Notes: generated from the sequence alone by a model not told the origin. Numbered from the stretch's first letter, positions 26,171-34,846 are shown. The stretch: DNA of 64,000 nt from Fibrobacter sp. (GCF_017545445.1 NZ_JAFWOM010000175.1:1-64000); one strand, 5' to 3'. Numbers and translations are program-made.

Positions 26171-27604
26171 ATGGTCGATTTTCTGAATACCGTTGACAAT
26201 ATTCTTTATTATCCCATATTGATTGTGGTCCTTGCGGCTGCGGGAATTTATTTCAGTATCCGCACGCGGTTCGTTCAAGTTCGGCTTTTTGTGGAGGCGA
26301 TTCGTACGCTCGCTGAAAAACCTCAGGAAATGGGCGGCGTATCTTCGCTGGAGGCGTTGTTCGTTTCGACGGCATCCCGCGTGGGAACGGGAAACATCAT
26401 CGGCGTATCTACCGCGATTTGTCTGGGCGGGCCGGGGGCTGCGTTCTGGATGTGGGTGCTTGCGATTATCGGTGCGTCTTCTGCGTTTGTCGAGAGTACG
26501 CTTGCGCAGGTCTATAAGCGTCGTGACCGTCACACCGGCGAATGTTATGGCGGACCGGCGTACTATATCGAGACTGCGTTGCATAGCCGCTGGCTCGGTG
26601 TCGTTTTTGCGGTGTTCTTGATTTTGACATACGCATTCGGCTTTAATTTGCTTTGTTCGTACAATCTGCAATCGACGTTCGAGACCTACAGTTTCTACAA
26701 TCCGTCGGTGACTCCTTGGATTATCGGCGTGATTCTTGCGTTGCTTGTGGGCTTTTGCTTGTTCGGTGGCGGCAAGCGTATTGTTAAATTGACTAGCGTG
26801 CTGGTGCCGTTCATGGGGCTTTTCTATGTATTCCTTGTGTATATTATTTTGGTTGTAAATTACGATATGATTCCTTCGGTTATTACGGCTATAATGCGTG
26901 ACGCGTTTGACTTCGAAGCGATTGGCGGAGGTATAGCAGGTTCTTGCCTGATGTATGGCATCAAGCGCGGACTTTATTCGAACGAAGCTGGCGTGGGGTC
27001 TGCGCCGAACGCGGCTGCTGCGGCTCATGTCTCGCATCCGGTAAAGCAAGGGCTTGCGCAAGTGATTTCGGTGTATATCGATACGCTTTTCCTCTGCACG
27101 GCGACGGCCATGATGTGTCTTGTTTCTGGCGTGCCGGGAACTGCGGAAAATGCCGGGGCGATGTACGTGCAGCAGGCGGTCTCGAAGACGTTTGATGCGG
27201 CTGGACCTATCTTTATCACGGTGGCGATGGCATTGTTCGCTTTCACGACGCTGCTTGGCAACCTTTTCTATGTGCATAATGCAATCGCCTTCATCAATAA
27301 CAAGAAAATGCCGAGCAAAAAAGTGATGACGGTGATTCATATTGCGTGCTGCTTGGTGGTGCTTTTCGGCGCGGTGACTCCGATGGATGCCTGCTGGGCT
27401 TTGGCTGATATTACGATGGGCGGCATGGCGTTGATTAACTTGCCTGCATGCGTCATTTTGGGCAACGTCGCTTTCATGGCTCTTCGCGATTATGAACGCC
27501 AACGCAGACGCGGGCGGAACCCGGCGTTTATCGCAAGGTATATCAAGCTGGACCCTCTAGGATTGGATTATTGGAGGCACAAGGAAAGAGACTCCAAAGT
27601 TTAG
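26171..27604 (+). CDS. AGCS-family amino acid (alanine/glycine):cation symporter
   Basis: A 477-aa membrane protein with about 11 hydrophobic segments. Family motifs are VSSLEALFVSTASRVGTGNI, the GGPGAAFWMWVLAIIGASS region, ECYGGPAYYIE, and GIKRGLYSNEAGVGSAPNAAAAA, the most conserved block. It imports alanine or glycine with Na+ or H+. ATG 26171 has TAGGAG upstream and is preferred over the TTG at 26153. It is a single gene between the ABC gene (divergent) and a cyclase. Confidence 0.94.
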   Translation: MVDFLNTVDNILYYPILIVVLAAAGIYFSIRTRFVQVRLFVEAIRTLAEKPQEMGGVSSLEALFVSTASRVGTGNIIGVSTAICLGGPGAAFWMWVLAIIGASSAFVESTLAQVYKRRDRHTGECYGGPAYYIETALHSRWLGVVFAVFLILTYAFGFNLLCSYNLQSTFETYSFYNPSVTPWIIGVILALLVGFCLFGGGKRIVKLTSVLVPFMGLFYVFLVYIILVVNYDMIPSVITAIMRDAFDFEAIGGGIAGSCLMYGIKRGLYSNEAGVGSAPNAAAAAHVSHPVKQGLAQVISVYIDTLFLCTATAMMCLVSGVPGTAENAGAMYVQQAVSKTFDAAGPIFITVAMALFAFTTLLGNLFYVHNAIAFINNKKMPSKKVMTVIHIACCLVVLFGAVTPMDACWALADITMGGMALINLPACVILGNVAFMALRDYERQRRRGRNPAFIARYIKLDPLGLDYWRHKERDSKV

Positions 27605-27697
27605 TTCGCTTTTTTGTGCGAAATTCTTTTTCACTTTCCCTTCTTTGCCTTGCAGTATGAAAAATAAAATGTATAATTGCAGGAGAAGGAAAAAGGA

Positions 27698-28855
27698 ATG
27701 GAGCCGCTTTTCAATCTAGAAAGCATTTATGTTGCAAACGTAATCGGGATTGTTCTGATTGGCGTTTTGATAGTATGCAATTTGTGGCGTTTCCAAAGTA
27801 AGAGCCGTGCCAACAGGAACCTGTTGTTGATGATGTTCCTTGCTTTGACCAGTTGCATTGCCGACCCGATTTCTTATACCATGAAGGGTGTGCCGGGCTT
27901 GTTCCCCAAGATAGCGGTCTATGCGGCGAGTACGTGGCTTTTTGCGGCGAATATGCTTGCGGTCAATTTTTGGGTGCGGTTCCTCGCGTACCATTTAAAT
28001 GGAGGAATGTCACGGCGTTCTAGGATTGCCCTGAATTCGGTCGTCGTTGTCAGTCTTTTTTTGCTTGTTGTCAATTTATTTGAGCCGATAGTGTTCACTA
28101 TTGACGAAAACAACCTTTATTCAAGAACTTATCTGTATTTTTATTACGTGGTGGTTGACTATATGCTGGTGATCAACAGCCTTGTGACTTACTTTAAGAG
28201 CAAAGCCAAGGGCGGGTTCCTCAAGTTTTTCCCGATTTGGGTCTATATTGTGCCAATTCTCATCGGGGGGGTGTTGCAGTCGGTGTTTTACGGAATTTCT
28301 GTGATACCTACAAGTATCGCGATTTCGATTGCGGGCGTACTTGCTAGCCTTCAAAACGAGATGATTTATCAAGATCCTCTTACGGGTCTTTTCAACCGCT
28401 CTTATATGCATTACTTGCTAAAAAAGTACATCAAGATGCCGAAACTCAATATTACAGGAATCATGATTGACTTAAACGGGTTCAAGCATATAAACGATGA
28501 ATTTGGCCATGCGGTGGGTGATGAGGCTCTGCTGATTGCATCGCGTATTTTAAAATTGGCCGTTGGCGATGCCGGTTGCGTTATCCGTTATGCAGGGGAT
28601 GAATTTATTATTTTACTTAATACGCAAGATGATACAAAAGCGAAAAATTGTATTGCAAAAATTCGCCATCTTTTTGACAAATTTAATAATAACAAGTCGA
28701 AACCTTATATGTTGTCTGCGTCTATCGGGGCACATAAACTCGATATGAAAACCGAAAGTATCGATACTTTTATTAATATCATTGACGCACGCATGTACGA
28801 AGACAAGAAATTTTTTTACGCAACTCATGCTGGGATGGATCGCAGGAAGGGGTAG
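27698..28855 (+). CDS. Membrane diguanylate cyclase with AGDEF signature (paralogue of 8553-9701)
   Basis: A 385-aa protein. The N-terminal ~215 residues carry about six membrane helices (IVLIGVLIVCNLWRF, VVVVSLFLLVVNLFEPIVF). A GGDEF-type domain follows (LTGLFNRSYMHYLL, GIMIDLNGFKHINDEFGHAV, VIRYAGDEFIILLN). As in its paralogue, the signature is AGDEF. Even the periplasmic loop is shared (FTIDENNLYSR versus FAIDENNVYSR), pointing to duplication. ATG 27698 lies behind AAAAAGGA and is preferred to the TTG-type start 21 nt earlier. Confidence 0.86.
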   Translation: MEPLFNLESIYVANVIGIVLIGVLIVCNLWRFQSKSRANRNLLLMMFLALTSCIADPISYTMKGVPGLFPKIAVYAASTWLFAANMLAVNFWVRFLAYHLNGGMSRRSRIALNSVVVVSLFLLVVNLFEPIVFTIDENNLYSRTYLYFYYVVVDYMLVINSLVTYFKSKAKGGFLKFFPIWVYIVPILIGGVLQSVFYGISVIPTSIAISIAGVLASLQNEMIYQDPLTGLFNRSYMHYLLKKYIKMPKLNITGIMIDLNGFKHINDEFGHAVGDEALLIASRILKLAVGDAGCVIRYAGDEFIILLNTQDDTKAKNCIAKIRHLFDKFNNNKSKPYMLSASIGAHKLDMKTESIDTFINIIDARMYEDKKFFYATHAGMDRRKG

Positions 28856-28939
28856 TTTGTCGGAAAAATACACGGCGCGAATACAACATAAATATTATAT
28901 TGTGTATTCACTAAAGCACCCTTCAGGCAGGAGATTCCT

Positions 28940-30586
28940 ATGCTCAGAAAATTTGGTTTCGGGTTGGCCCTTGTGGTTGCCTTCGGCCTAGTGGCTTGCG
29001 GCGATGACGACAGCGATTTCGCACAAAGGTCCCAGAACGACGAAGAGGAATCCTCTTCTAGCATGGAAAAATTCAGAAGTTCCTCCAGCAAAGGCAAAGT
29101 GTCTGCCAAGAGTTCTTCGAGTTCCCGTAAAGGTGTATCGAGCAGTTCCGCCAAATCAAGTAGCTCCGCTAAATCGAGCAGTTCCGCTAAATCAAGCAGC
29201 AGCGGGCGGTGTCCCGATATTCCCGCAGGCATTGGCCGTTCCGCCCCGAGAGATACGAATTGGGTTCCGGAAAACGTGGACGCGGGCTCTGTTTACGACT
29301 CCGTGGCACACACCCTGACGGACCTTCGCGATGGACAAGTTTATAGGACTGTAACTATGGGACGTCAGGTGTGGATGGCCGAAAACCTCAACTATGCCTA
29401 CCTAAGGCCCACCGCCGATTTGGATTCGACAAGTATCTGCCCGTGTAACATCTCCGATTCTTGTGCTAGATACGGGCGTTACTATACGAAATGGGCAACC
29501 AATGACCAATATTCCGTATTTGGCAAAACGAAATCCGGTTATGATTACATTGATTACGATACCGAATTTCCTGCAGGGTTTGTGCGCGGCGTATGCCCCA
29601 AGGGGTGGCATGTTCCCTCGGTCAGAGAGATGAATCGTCTATTCGATTTTGTTGAGGATGAAGCGGGAAGACTTTTGTCTAAGGAAACTCCAAATGCGAC
29701 CGATGATTACGGATTTACGTTGCATACCTCGGGGGCAATCGATTCTCCCGTTAAACCCGTCGTGGAGCATGGCTCTTTCGTTTTTTTCTGGATTGCACAT
29801 GAAAGCTATTCTGATGTAATGTATATTGAAGATGAGGATGTTGGCAAGGAGTACATCGACAGGGGCGTGAGTTCGCTTTATAGTAGAAGTATAGATATTT
29901 CCTTTACGCTCCGGTGTCTGATGGACCCCGTTGTTGCGGATACGGCTAAATTCGTAGATGCATCGGCTGTTGTGAAGGATTCCATGACGGACTTGCGAGA
30001 CGGGCAGGTGTACCCTACCGTAAAAATCGGGACGCAGAAATGGATGGCAAAGAACTTGAACTACGCTTATGGAGATGATGCCGATAGCCTGAGTCTTTGT
30101 TATGAGAATGATGTGGAATTTTGTACAAAGTATGGGCGCTTATATACGTGGGCTGCCGCAATGGATTCCGTTGCATTGTTTAGCGACGATGGCAAGGGTT
30201 GTGGCTATGGGGTCACGTGCAAGGCTGATGGAGTCAAGAGGGTGCGGGGTGTTTGTCCTGACGGGTGGCACTTGCCTTCCTTGGAAGAATGGCGTACCTT
30301 TGGTTTCGCCTTAGGGCATGCCCCTGCTGCAGCAAAAGACACAGCATGGAAAGCTACAAGTATCAACGCCCGCACTGGCACAAATACCTATGGGTTTTCT
30401 GCACTCCCCGGTGGAGATAAGTACGAAGAGCATTTCTATGGGGAGGGGGAGCACTCTTTGTGGTGGGCTGCAGAAGAAGACGGGCCATATTCTGCCAACA
30501 ATTGGTATATCGGAACCATTGAGATGATGGTGAAGTCGAAACTCAAGTACAATATGGCAAGTTACGTGCGCTGCGTTGAAGATTGA
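28940..30586 (+). CDS. Lipoprotein with two Fibrobacter major paralogous (TIGR02145) domains
   Basis: A 548-aa predicted lipoprotein (lipobox LVAC, Cys20). A Ser-rich linker with SSSAK repeats (to residue ~92) precedes two copies of the TIGR02145/PF09603-type domain. Each has the opening DLRDGQVY..V..G.Q.WMA(E/K)NLNYAY and a later RGVCP.GWH.PS block. The domain is a surface module of unknown function, greatly expanded in Fibrobacter. ATG 28940 lies behind AGGAG. Unlike the three later lipoproteins, it has no DUF4423 partner gene. Confidence 0.85.
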   Translation: MLRKFGFGLALVVAFGLVACGDDDSDFAQRSQNDEEESSSSMEKFRSSSSKGKVSAKSSSSSRKGVSSSSAKSSSSAKSSSSAKSSSSGRCPDIPAGIGRSAPRDTNWVPENVDAGSVYDSVAHTLTDLRDGQVYRTVTMGRQVWMAENLNYAYLRPTADLDSTSICPCNISDSCARYGRYYTKWATNDQYSVFGKTKSGYDYIDYDTEFPAGFVRGVCPKGWHVPSVREMNRLFDFVEDEAGRLLSKETPNATDDYGFTLHTSGAIDSPVKPVVEHGSFVFFWIAHESYSDVMYIEDEDVGKEYIDRGVSSLYSRSIDISFTLRCLMDPVVADTAKFVDASAVVKDSMTDLRDGQVYPTVKIGTQKWMAKNLNYAYGDDADSLSLCYENDVEFCTKYGRLYTWAAAMDSVALFSDDGKGCGYGVTCKADGVKRVRGVCPDGWHLPSLEEWRTFGFALGHAPAAAKDTAWKATSINARTGTNTYGFSALPGGDKYEEHFYGEGEHSLWWAAEEDGPYSANNWYIGTIEMMVKSKLKYNMASYVRCVED

Positions 30587-30667
30587 TAGGAAAAATGCCG
30601 TTATTAGCTTGAAATTGCAGATTTTTATAATGGTTGCTTTTTAGTATGAAAAATACTACGAAAAATC

Positions 30668-30696
30668 TTGTATTTTAAAATAGAATTGTTTATATT
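30668..30696 (+). promoter_or_regulatory. Promoter of the type I RM island, likely giving a leaderless mRNA
   Basis: TTGTAT (30668-30673), a 17-bp spacer and TATATT (30691-30696). A transcription start about 7 nt downstream would fall on the ATG at 30703. Confidence 0.55.
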
Positions 30697-30702
30697 TAGG
30701 GC

Positions 30703-31323
30703 ATGGACTTGGAAAATGTGTCGAAGAATGCCCTTGGAGTGCCGAATTCGTATACGGTATTGCTGCGCGATGTTGCTTGGCTTTCGGTTGGCTACCCTTT
30801 TCGTAATACATGTATTCCCGGCGATTCGGGAATGTTGTCGTGTTTCTTGCGTGATGTTGACAACTCGGGCGAATTGCAATTGCAAAACTTAAAACGAGTA
30901 GAAGATGCGTCTCCTAACGATTCGCATTTAGCCACTCAGGGCGATGTCGTATTCCGCTCTCGTGGAACGCCGTTTATGGCGGCGGTTGTTCCCGAAATTA
31001 CTGAAAAGCTGTTGGTTGTCGCTCCGATGATCCGTATCCGTGTGAATCGCGAATTGGTTTCGCCCGATTACTTGGCGTGGTATATAAACGGGGCGTATGG
31101 TGCGGTCTATTTTAAGGAGTTTGCGACGGGCTCCGGCATTCCGCTGGTGAGCAAGGGTGTTTTGGAGCAGATGCCTGTCAAGTTGCCCAGTTTAAAGGCG
31201 CAGCAGGCTATTGCCGACCTTGTAAAACTTGGCCGAAAAGAACAAGAAATCTTGACACAAATTGTCAAGCAAAAGAATTTAATTTTAGAAACGGAAATTT
31301 CAAAATATTTGGAGTCGCTATGA
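30703..31323 (+). CDS. hsdS: Half-size type I restriction specificity (S) subunit
   Basis: A 206-aa HsdS-like protein with one target-recognition domain (residues 1-~165) and one C-terminal helical segment (LPSLKAQQAIADLVKLGRKEQEIL, then ILETEISKYL). Full HsdS proteins have two of each, so this would act as a homodimer or be a remnant. Its stop overlaps the hsdM start by 4 bp (ATGA), so it is coupled to HsdM. The ATG at 30703 has no well-placed Shine-Dalgarno, consistent with a leaderless start. A second, full-length HsdS lies at 37087. Confidence 0.8.
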   Translation: MDLENVSKNALGVPNSYTVLLRDVAWLSVGYPFRNTCIPGDSGMLSCFLRDVDNSGELQLQNLKRVEDASPNDSHLATQGDVVFRSRGTPFMAAVVPEITEKLLVVAPMIRIRVNRELVSPDYLAWYINGAYGAVYFKEFATGSGIPLVSKGVLEQMPVKLPSLKAQQAIADLVKLGRKEQEILTQIVKQKNLILETEISKYLESL

Positions 31324-32888
31324 GTGAAGTAAAAAGCGAAAAAATCGAGCAAGATGCCATCAATGCTGCCGCTTGGGCCGCATGTGATACTTTCCGCGGG
31401 GCGGTTGATCCGGCGCAGTACAAGGACTACATTCTGGTGATGCTGTTCCTGAAGTATATGTCGGATGTGTGGCACGACCATTACGACGCTTATGGCAAAC
31501 AGTATGGCGGCGACGAGGCGCGAATCCTCCGCAAGCTGGAACGCGAACGTTTTGTGCTTCCGAAGGTAGAAATCAAGAATGACAAGGGCAAGGTCATCGA
31601 CTCTTTTGTTGCAGACTATTACAGCCTTTACGAACGCCGCACGGCTGATAACATCGGCGACTTGATCAACATCGTTCTTGATAAGATTGAAACGCAGAAC
31701 AGGCTCAAGCTCGAAGGCGTTTTCCGCAATATTGACTTCAATTCCGAACCGAATTTGGGCAAGACGAAGGACCGCAACCGTCGCCTGCGTACGCTGCTCG
31801 AAGACTTCCACAAAGAAGAACTGGACATGTCGCCGAGCCGCGTTTCTGAAGATATCATCGGCAATACTTATATGTATCTGTTGGAACGTTTCGGTGCCGA
31901 AGCGGGCAAGAAGGCGGGTGAATTCTTTACGCCGTTCGATGTGACGGAACTCGTGGCGAAACTTGCCGCTCCGAAAGATGGCGATAAAATTTGTGACCCG
32001 ACATGCGGTGCGGGCGGCTTGTTGATTCAGGGCGCAAAGCAGGTGCCGAGCGGAAATTACGCTCTGTTTGGTCAGGAATCTAACGGCAGTACGTGGGCTC
32101 TTTGCCGTATGAACATGTTCTTGCACAGCACCGATAGCGCTCGCATTGAATGGGGCGATACGCTCAACAGCCCGATGCTTGTTGAAAAGGATAAGCTGAT
32201 GAAATTCAATGTTGTCGTCGCTAATCCACCGTTTAGCCTTGACAAATGGGGTGCCGAAAATGCTGCAAGCGACCCTTACAAGAGATTCTTCCGTGGCGTT
32301 CCGCCCAAGAGCAAGGGCGACTGGGCCTTCATCACGCACATGGTCGAGACGAGCCTCGCTGGCGAAGGTCGCATCGTTGTCGTGGTGCCGCACGGTGTGC
32401 TGTTCCGCAGTTCGACTGAAGGCAAAATTCGCGAGGCGATGATTCGCGAAAACCTGTTGGATGCGGTGATTGGACTCCCGGAAAATCTTTTCCCGACCAC
32501 GAGCATTCCCGTGGCGATTCTGGTATTCGACCGCAGTCGTGAAATCGGCGGCAAGAATGCAAAACGCAAGGACGTACTGTTCATTGACGCAAGCCGTGAA
32601 TTCGTGCAGGGCAAAAAGCAGAATTCGCTCTCCGAAGAGAATATCTCGAAGATCGTGAATACCTACAAGAAGCGTAAGAATGTGGACAAGTACGCCCATA
32701 TTGCCACCTTCGACGAAATTGAAGGTAACGAATTCAATCTGAACATCCCGCGCTACGTGGATACCTTCGAAGAAGAGGCTCCTATTGATGTGGATGCGGT
32801 GCAGAAGGATATCGACCGCCTTGAAAAGGAACTAGCCGAAGTCCGCAAGCAGATGGCGCAAAAGCTGAAGGAGATTAAGCGGGGGTAA
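31320..32888 (+). CDS. hsdM: Type I restriction-modification DNA adenine methyltransferase (M subunit)
   Basis: A 522-aa N6-adenine methyltransferase. An N-terminal helical domain (YILVMLFLKYMSDVW) precedes the catalytic domain with EFFTP (residues 201-205), SAM-binding DPTCGAGG (226-233) and catalytic NPPF (302-305). The C-terminus ends in a coiled coil (DIDRLEKELAEVRKQMAQKL) that packs with the S subunit. It modifies the target together with HsdS and protects host DNA from HsdR. GC content is like the host genome, unlike the genes that follow. Confidence 0.96.
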   Translation: MSEVKSEKIEQDAINAAAWAACDTFRGAVDPAQYKDYILVMLFLKYMSDVWHDHYDAYGKQYGGDEARILRKLERERFVLPKVEIKNDKGKVIDSFVADYYSLYERRTADNIGDLINIVLDKIETQNRLKLEGVFRNIDFNSEPNLGKTKDRNRRLRTLLEDFHKEELDMSPSRVSEDIIGNTYMYLLERFGAEAGKKAGEFFTPFDVTELVAKLAAPKDGDKICDPTCGAGGLLIQGAKQVPSGNYALFGQESNGSTWALCRMNMFLHSTDSARIEWGDTLNSPMLVEKDKLMKFNVVVANPPFSLDKWGAENAASDPYKRFFRGVPPKSKGDWAFITHMVETSLAGEGRIVVVVPHGVLFRSSTEGKIREAMIRENLLDAVIGLPENLFPTTSIPVAILVFDRSREIGGKNAKRKDVLFIDASREFVQGKKQNSLSEENISKIVNTYKKRKNVDKYAHIATFDEIEGNEFNLNIPRYVDTFEEEAPIDVDAVQKDIDRLEKELAEVRKQMAQKLKEIKRG

Positions 32889-32937
32889 AGAACCATGTCG
32901 CTCGCATGGGCGAGATGGTCGAATAAAGGATGATTTG

Positions 32938-34170
32938 ATGACACAGGAAGAACTCAAAAAACTGATTTCCAAAGACGAGACGAAGAATGTCGAGTTAAAG
33001 AAATCTACCGGAGAACTTCGCGAAGGCATGCATACGGCATGTGCCTTTTTGAATTCCGATGGCGGAGTTCTCGTTTTCGGTGTCACACCCTCTTTGAACA
33101 TTGTCGGTCAGATTGTTTCGGAATCCACCCGACGCGATATCGCGCAGGCCCTAGCGGGGATTGAGCCCGCAGTTTCGCCCGTCATTGAATATGTAGATAT
33201 TCCCGGCAAGCCGAACCTCCAGGTAATTGTGTTGAGGTTTAACCCGTGGGTCTATGGACAAAAGCCATATACATTCCACGGGAAACCGTATTATAGGTTG
33301 GAAAGCGTCACCAAGGTGATGCCTAGGGATATGTACGACGAAAGACTGCGGCAGAATTTCCCACACCAATTTTCGTGGGAAATGCGTGTAGCAGATAAGA
33401 TCACTATAGGCGATTTGGATGAAAAGAAAATTCGCGGCTTGGTTCGCCTCGGAGTCGAAGAGCGGAGAATCTCAGAGGAATCACTTTCCGAACCAATTGA
33501 AGTCGTTTTGGAAAAATGGGGCTCGGGTGTCAAGCGGATTATTGATGTTTGTAAGGAAGAAGGATCTCCAGAACCTTTTTGGACTGAAGAGGCCGGCTAT
33601 ACTGTGGTAACGTTCCCGCTGGCTAGATTAAATGGCAGGAATGTCACTCAAAATGTCACCCAAAATGTCGCTCAAAAAGATGATGACGTACCTAGAAGGC
33701 AGAAGGTGGAACAGGTCATTTCTGCAAACTCCATAATATCGACAGATGCTTTAGCAACAATGTTTGGAGTAACGAAAAGAACTATTTTGCGCGATTTGAA
33801 AGACCTTGGATATGTTTGGGAAGGAGCCGCTAAAAACGGACACTGGAAAACCCGAAATGTCGCTCAAAATGTAACCCAAAATGTCACCCAAAATGTCATC
33901 CAAAATGTCACTCAAGACATAGAAGACGGCCCTAGAGTGCAGAAGGTTGAACAGATTATCTTAGTAGATTCGATGAAAACAAAAGAGTATTTGGCGAAGA
34001 TGTTTGGAGTAAGTACTAGGACAATTTTACGTGACCTCAAGAAGCTTGGCTACGCTTGGGAAGGGGCATCAAAAAATGGGCACTGGGTGCGCGAGAAAGG
34101 ACGTTTTGTTGACGCCAACAAGACATCGGTTAATAAGATTGAAAAGGAAATGAAGAGGATTGGGAAGTAA
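32938..34170 (+). CDS. AlbA/Schlafen-type DNA-binding protein with duplicated HTH and missing central part
   Basis: A 410-aa protein starting at ATG 32938 (AAGGA upstream). Residues 1-~130 form an AlbA_2/Schlafen domain (NVELKKSTGELREGMHTACA, GGVLVFGVTP). The C-terminal end of the usual HATPase_c_4 region follows at once (KWGSGVKRIIDVCKEEGSPEP), so the central ~150-200 residues normal in this family are absent. Two copies of a module follow: NVTQ repeats (three, then five units), then a DeoR-like HTH (TDALATMFGVTKRTILRDLK and KEYLAKMFGVSTRTILRDLK), then GHW. It probably regulates the island. Confidence 0.8.
   Translation: MTQEELKKLISKDETKNVELKKSTGELREGMHTACAFLNSDGGVLVFGVTPSLNIVGQIVSESTRRDIAQALAGIEPAVSPVIEYVDIPGKPNLQVIVLRFNPWVYGQKPYTFHGKPYYRLESVTKVMPRDMYDERLRQNFPHQFSWEMRVADKITIGDLDEKKIRGLVRLGVEERRISEESLSEPIEVVLEKWGSGVKRIIDVCKEEGSPEPFWTEEAGYTVVTFPLARLNGRNVTQNVTQNVAQKDDDVPRRQKVEQVISANSIISTDALATMFGVTKRTILRDLKDLGYVWEGAAKNGHWKTRNVAQNVTQNVTQNVIQNVTQDIEDGPRVQKVEQIILVDSMKTKEYLAKMFGVSTRTILRDLKKLGYAWEGASKNGHWVREKGRFVDANKTSVNKIEKEMKRIGK
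33639..33672 (+). repeat. 12-bp in-frame tandem repeat encoding NVTQ, block 1
   Basis: About three tandem units of AATGTCACTCAA-like sequence in the AlbA/Schlafen-type gene, before its first HTH. Confidence 0.85.
33858..33915 (+). repeat. 12-bp in-frame tandem repeat encoding NVTQ, block 2
   Basis: Five tandem units (NVAQ, NVTQ, NVTQ, NVIQ, NVTQ) before the second HTH. The repeat unit keeps frame, so unit number can vary without truncation. Confidence 0.85.
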
Positions 34171-34252
34171 ACCATTTTCGTGAGGTCACGTAAAAGCTTA
34201 CAATAGAGAATAATAGTATGTATTTGCACACGGTTAGAAAAAGAGACTTTTG

Positions 34253-34290
34253 CATTTTTAAACGTAGCGGATTCGATACGTTTAAAAATG
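34253..34290. promoter_or_regulatory. Perfect 14-bp inverted repeat upstream of the orphan toxin gene
   Basis: CATTTTTAAACGTA (34253-34266) and its exact complement TACGTTTAAAAATG (34277-34290), with a 10-nt centre. It lies 20 nt before the TTG start of the next gene. No T-run follows, so an operator or mRNA hairpin is likelier than a terminator. Confidence 0.7.
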
Positions 34291-34309
34291 TTGGCAATCG
34301 GAGATCGTA

Positions 34310-34846
34310 TTGGTAAAGAAGCCGAAGACAAAAAGGAGCTCGCAGGAACGCAGAATGGCGAAGTTGGACGCTTCGCTTAAGTCGGCCTACGAACTTGCCG
34401 CAAAAAATTTGGCTTTGATGAAATTCCCTGAAGAGGCTTGGATATGCGTAAATGGAGTGCAACTTTCGGAAACACGAAAAATACAATCTGAAAAGAGCAA
34501 GAATGCGAAGGACGTACTTGAAAAAGAAATGGAAATTGCATCGATGTTAGTTGCTGCGGGGCATTTTGTTTGGATGCTGCCAGAAAACAGGGCTAATGCC
34601 AAGAACCCTGACGCAATTATAGATGGACTGATATATGATTTTAAACAAGTTAAACTTTCAAAAGTGGAACAACGCTTTGTAGAGGCTCTTAAGCAAGCGG
34701 ACAATGTGGTTCCGAGATTGCTCGACGAAAAGAATGTTTCTCGTGTATTGGGCAAATTGAAAAAACATGCTAAAAGCAAGAAAAACGGAACCCTTTTCGT
34801 GATTGTTGGCTCGGATGTAAGGAGGTTTGATTTTGACGAGATATAA
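34310..34846 (+). CDS. Orphan CdiA-CT-like (PD-(D/E)xK-type) toxin domain protein
   Basis: A 178-aa protein from TTG 34310, or 163 aa from ATG 34355, which has AGGA 7 nt upstream. After a basic N-terminus comes EKEMEIASMLVAAGHFVWML, then NPDAIIDGLIYDFKQVKLS, and the end is GTLFVIVGSDVRRFDF. The layout Glu...Pro-Asp-Ala...Asp-Phe-Lys matches the nuclease core of C-terminal tRNase domains of CdiA-like toxins (PF18451-type), here without any secretion part. It lies within the RM island. Function as a toxin or as a house-keeping nuclease is inferred. Confidence 0.62.
   Translation: MVKKPKTKRSSQERRMAKLDASLKSAYELAAKNLALMKFPEEAWICVNGVQLSETRKIQSEKSKNAKDVLEKEMEIASMLVAAGHFVWMLPENRANAKNPDAIIDGLIYDFKQVKLSKVEQRFVEALKQADNVVPRLLDEKNVSRVLGKLKKHAKSKKNGTLFVIVGSDVRRFDFDEI

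Noticed and set aside
26156-27502. 448-aa minus-strand frame opposite the symporter gene
   Set aside because: Shadow frame with a His/Arg-rich composition; the plus strand encodes a clear AGCS transporter.
31107-32699. 530-aa minus-strand frame opposite hsdM
   Set aside because: Antisense shadow of a strong HsdM gene with all motifs.
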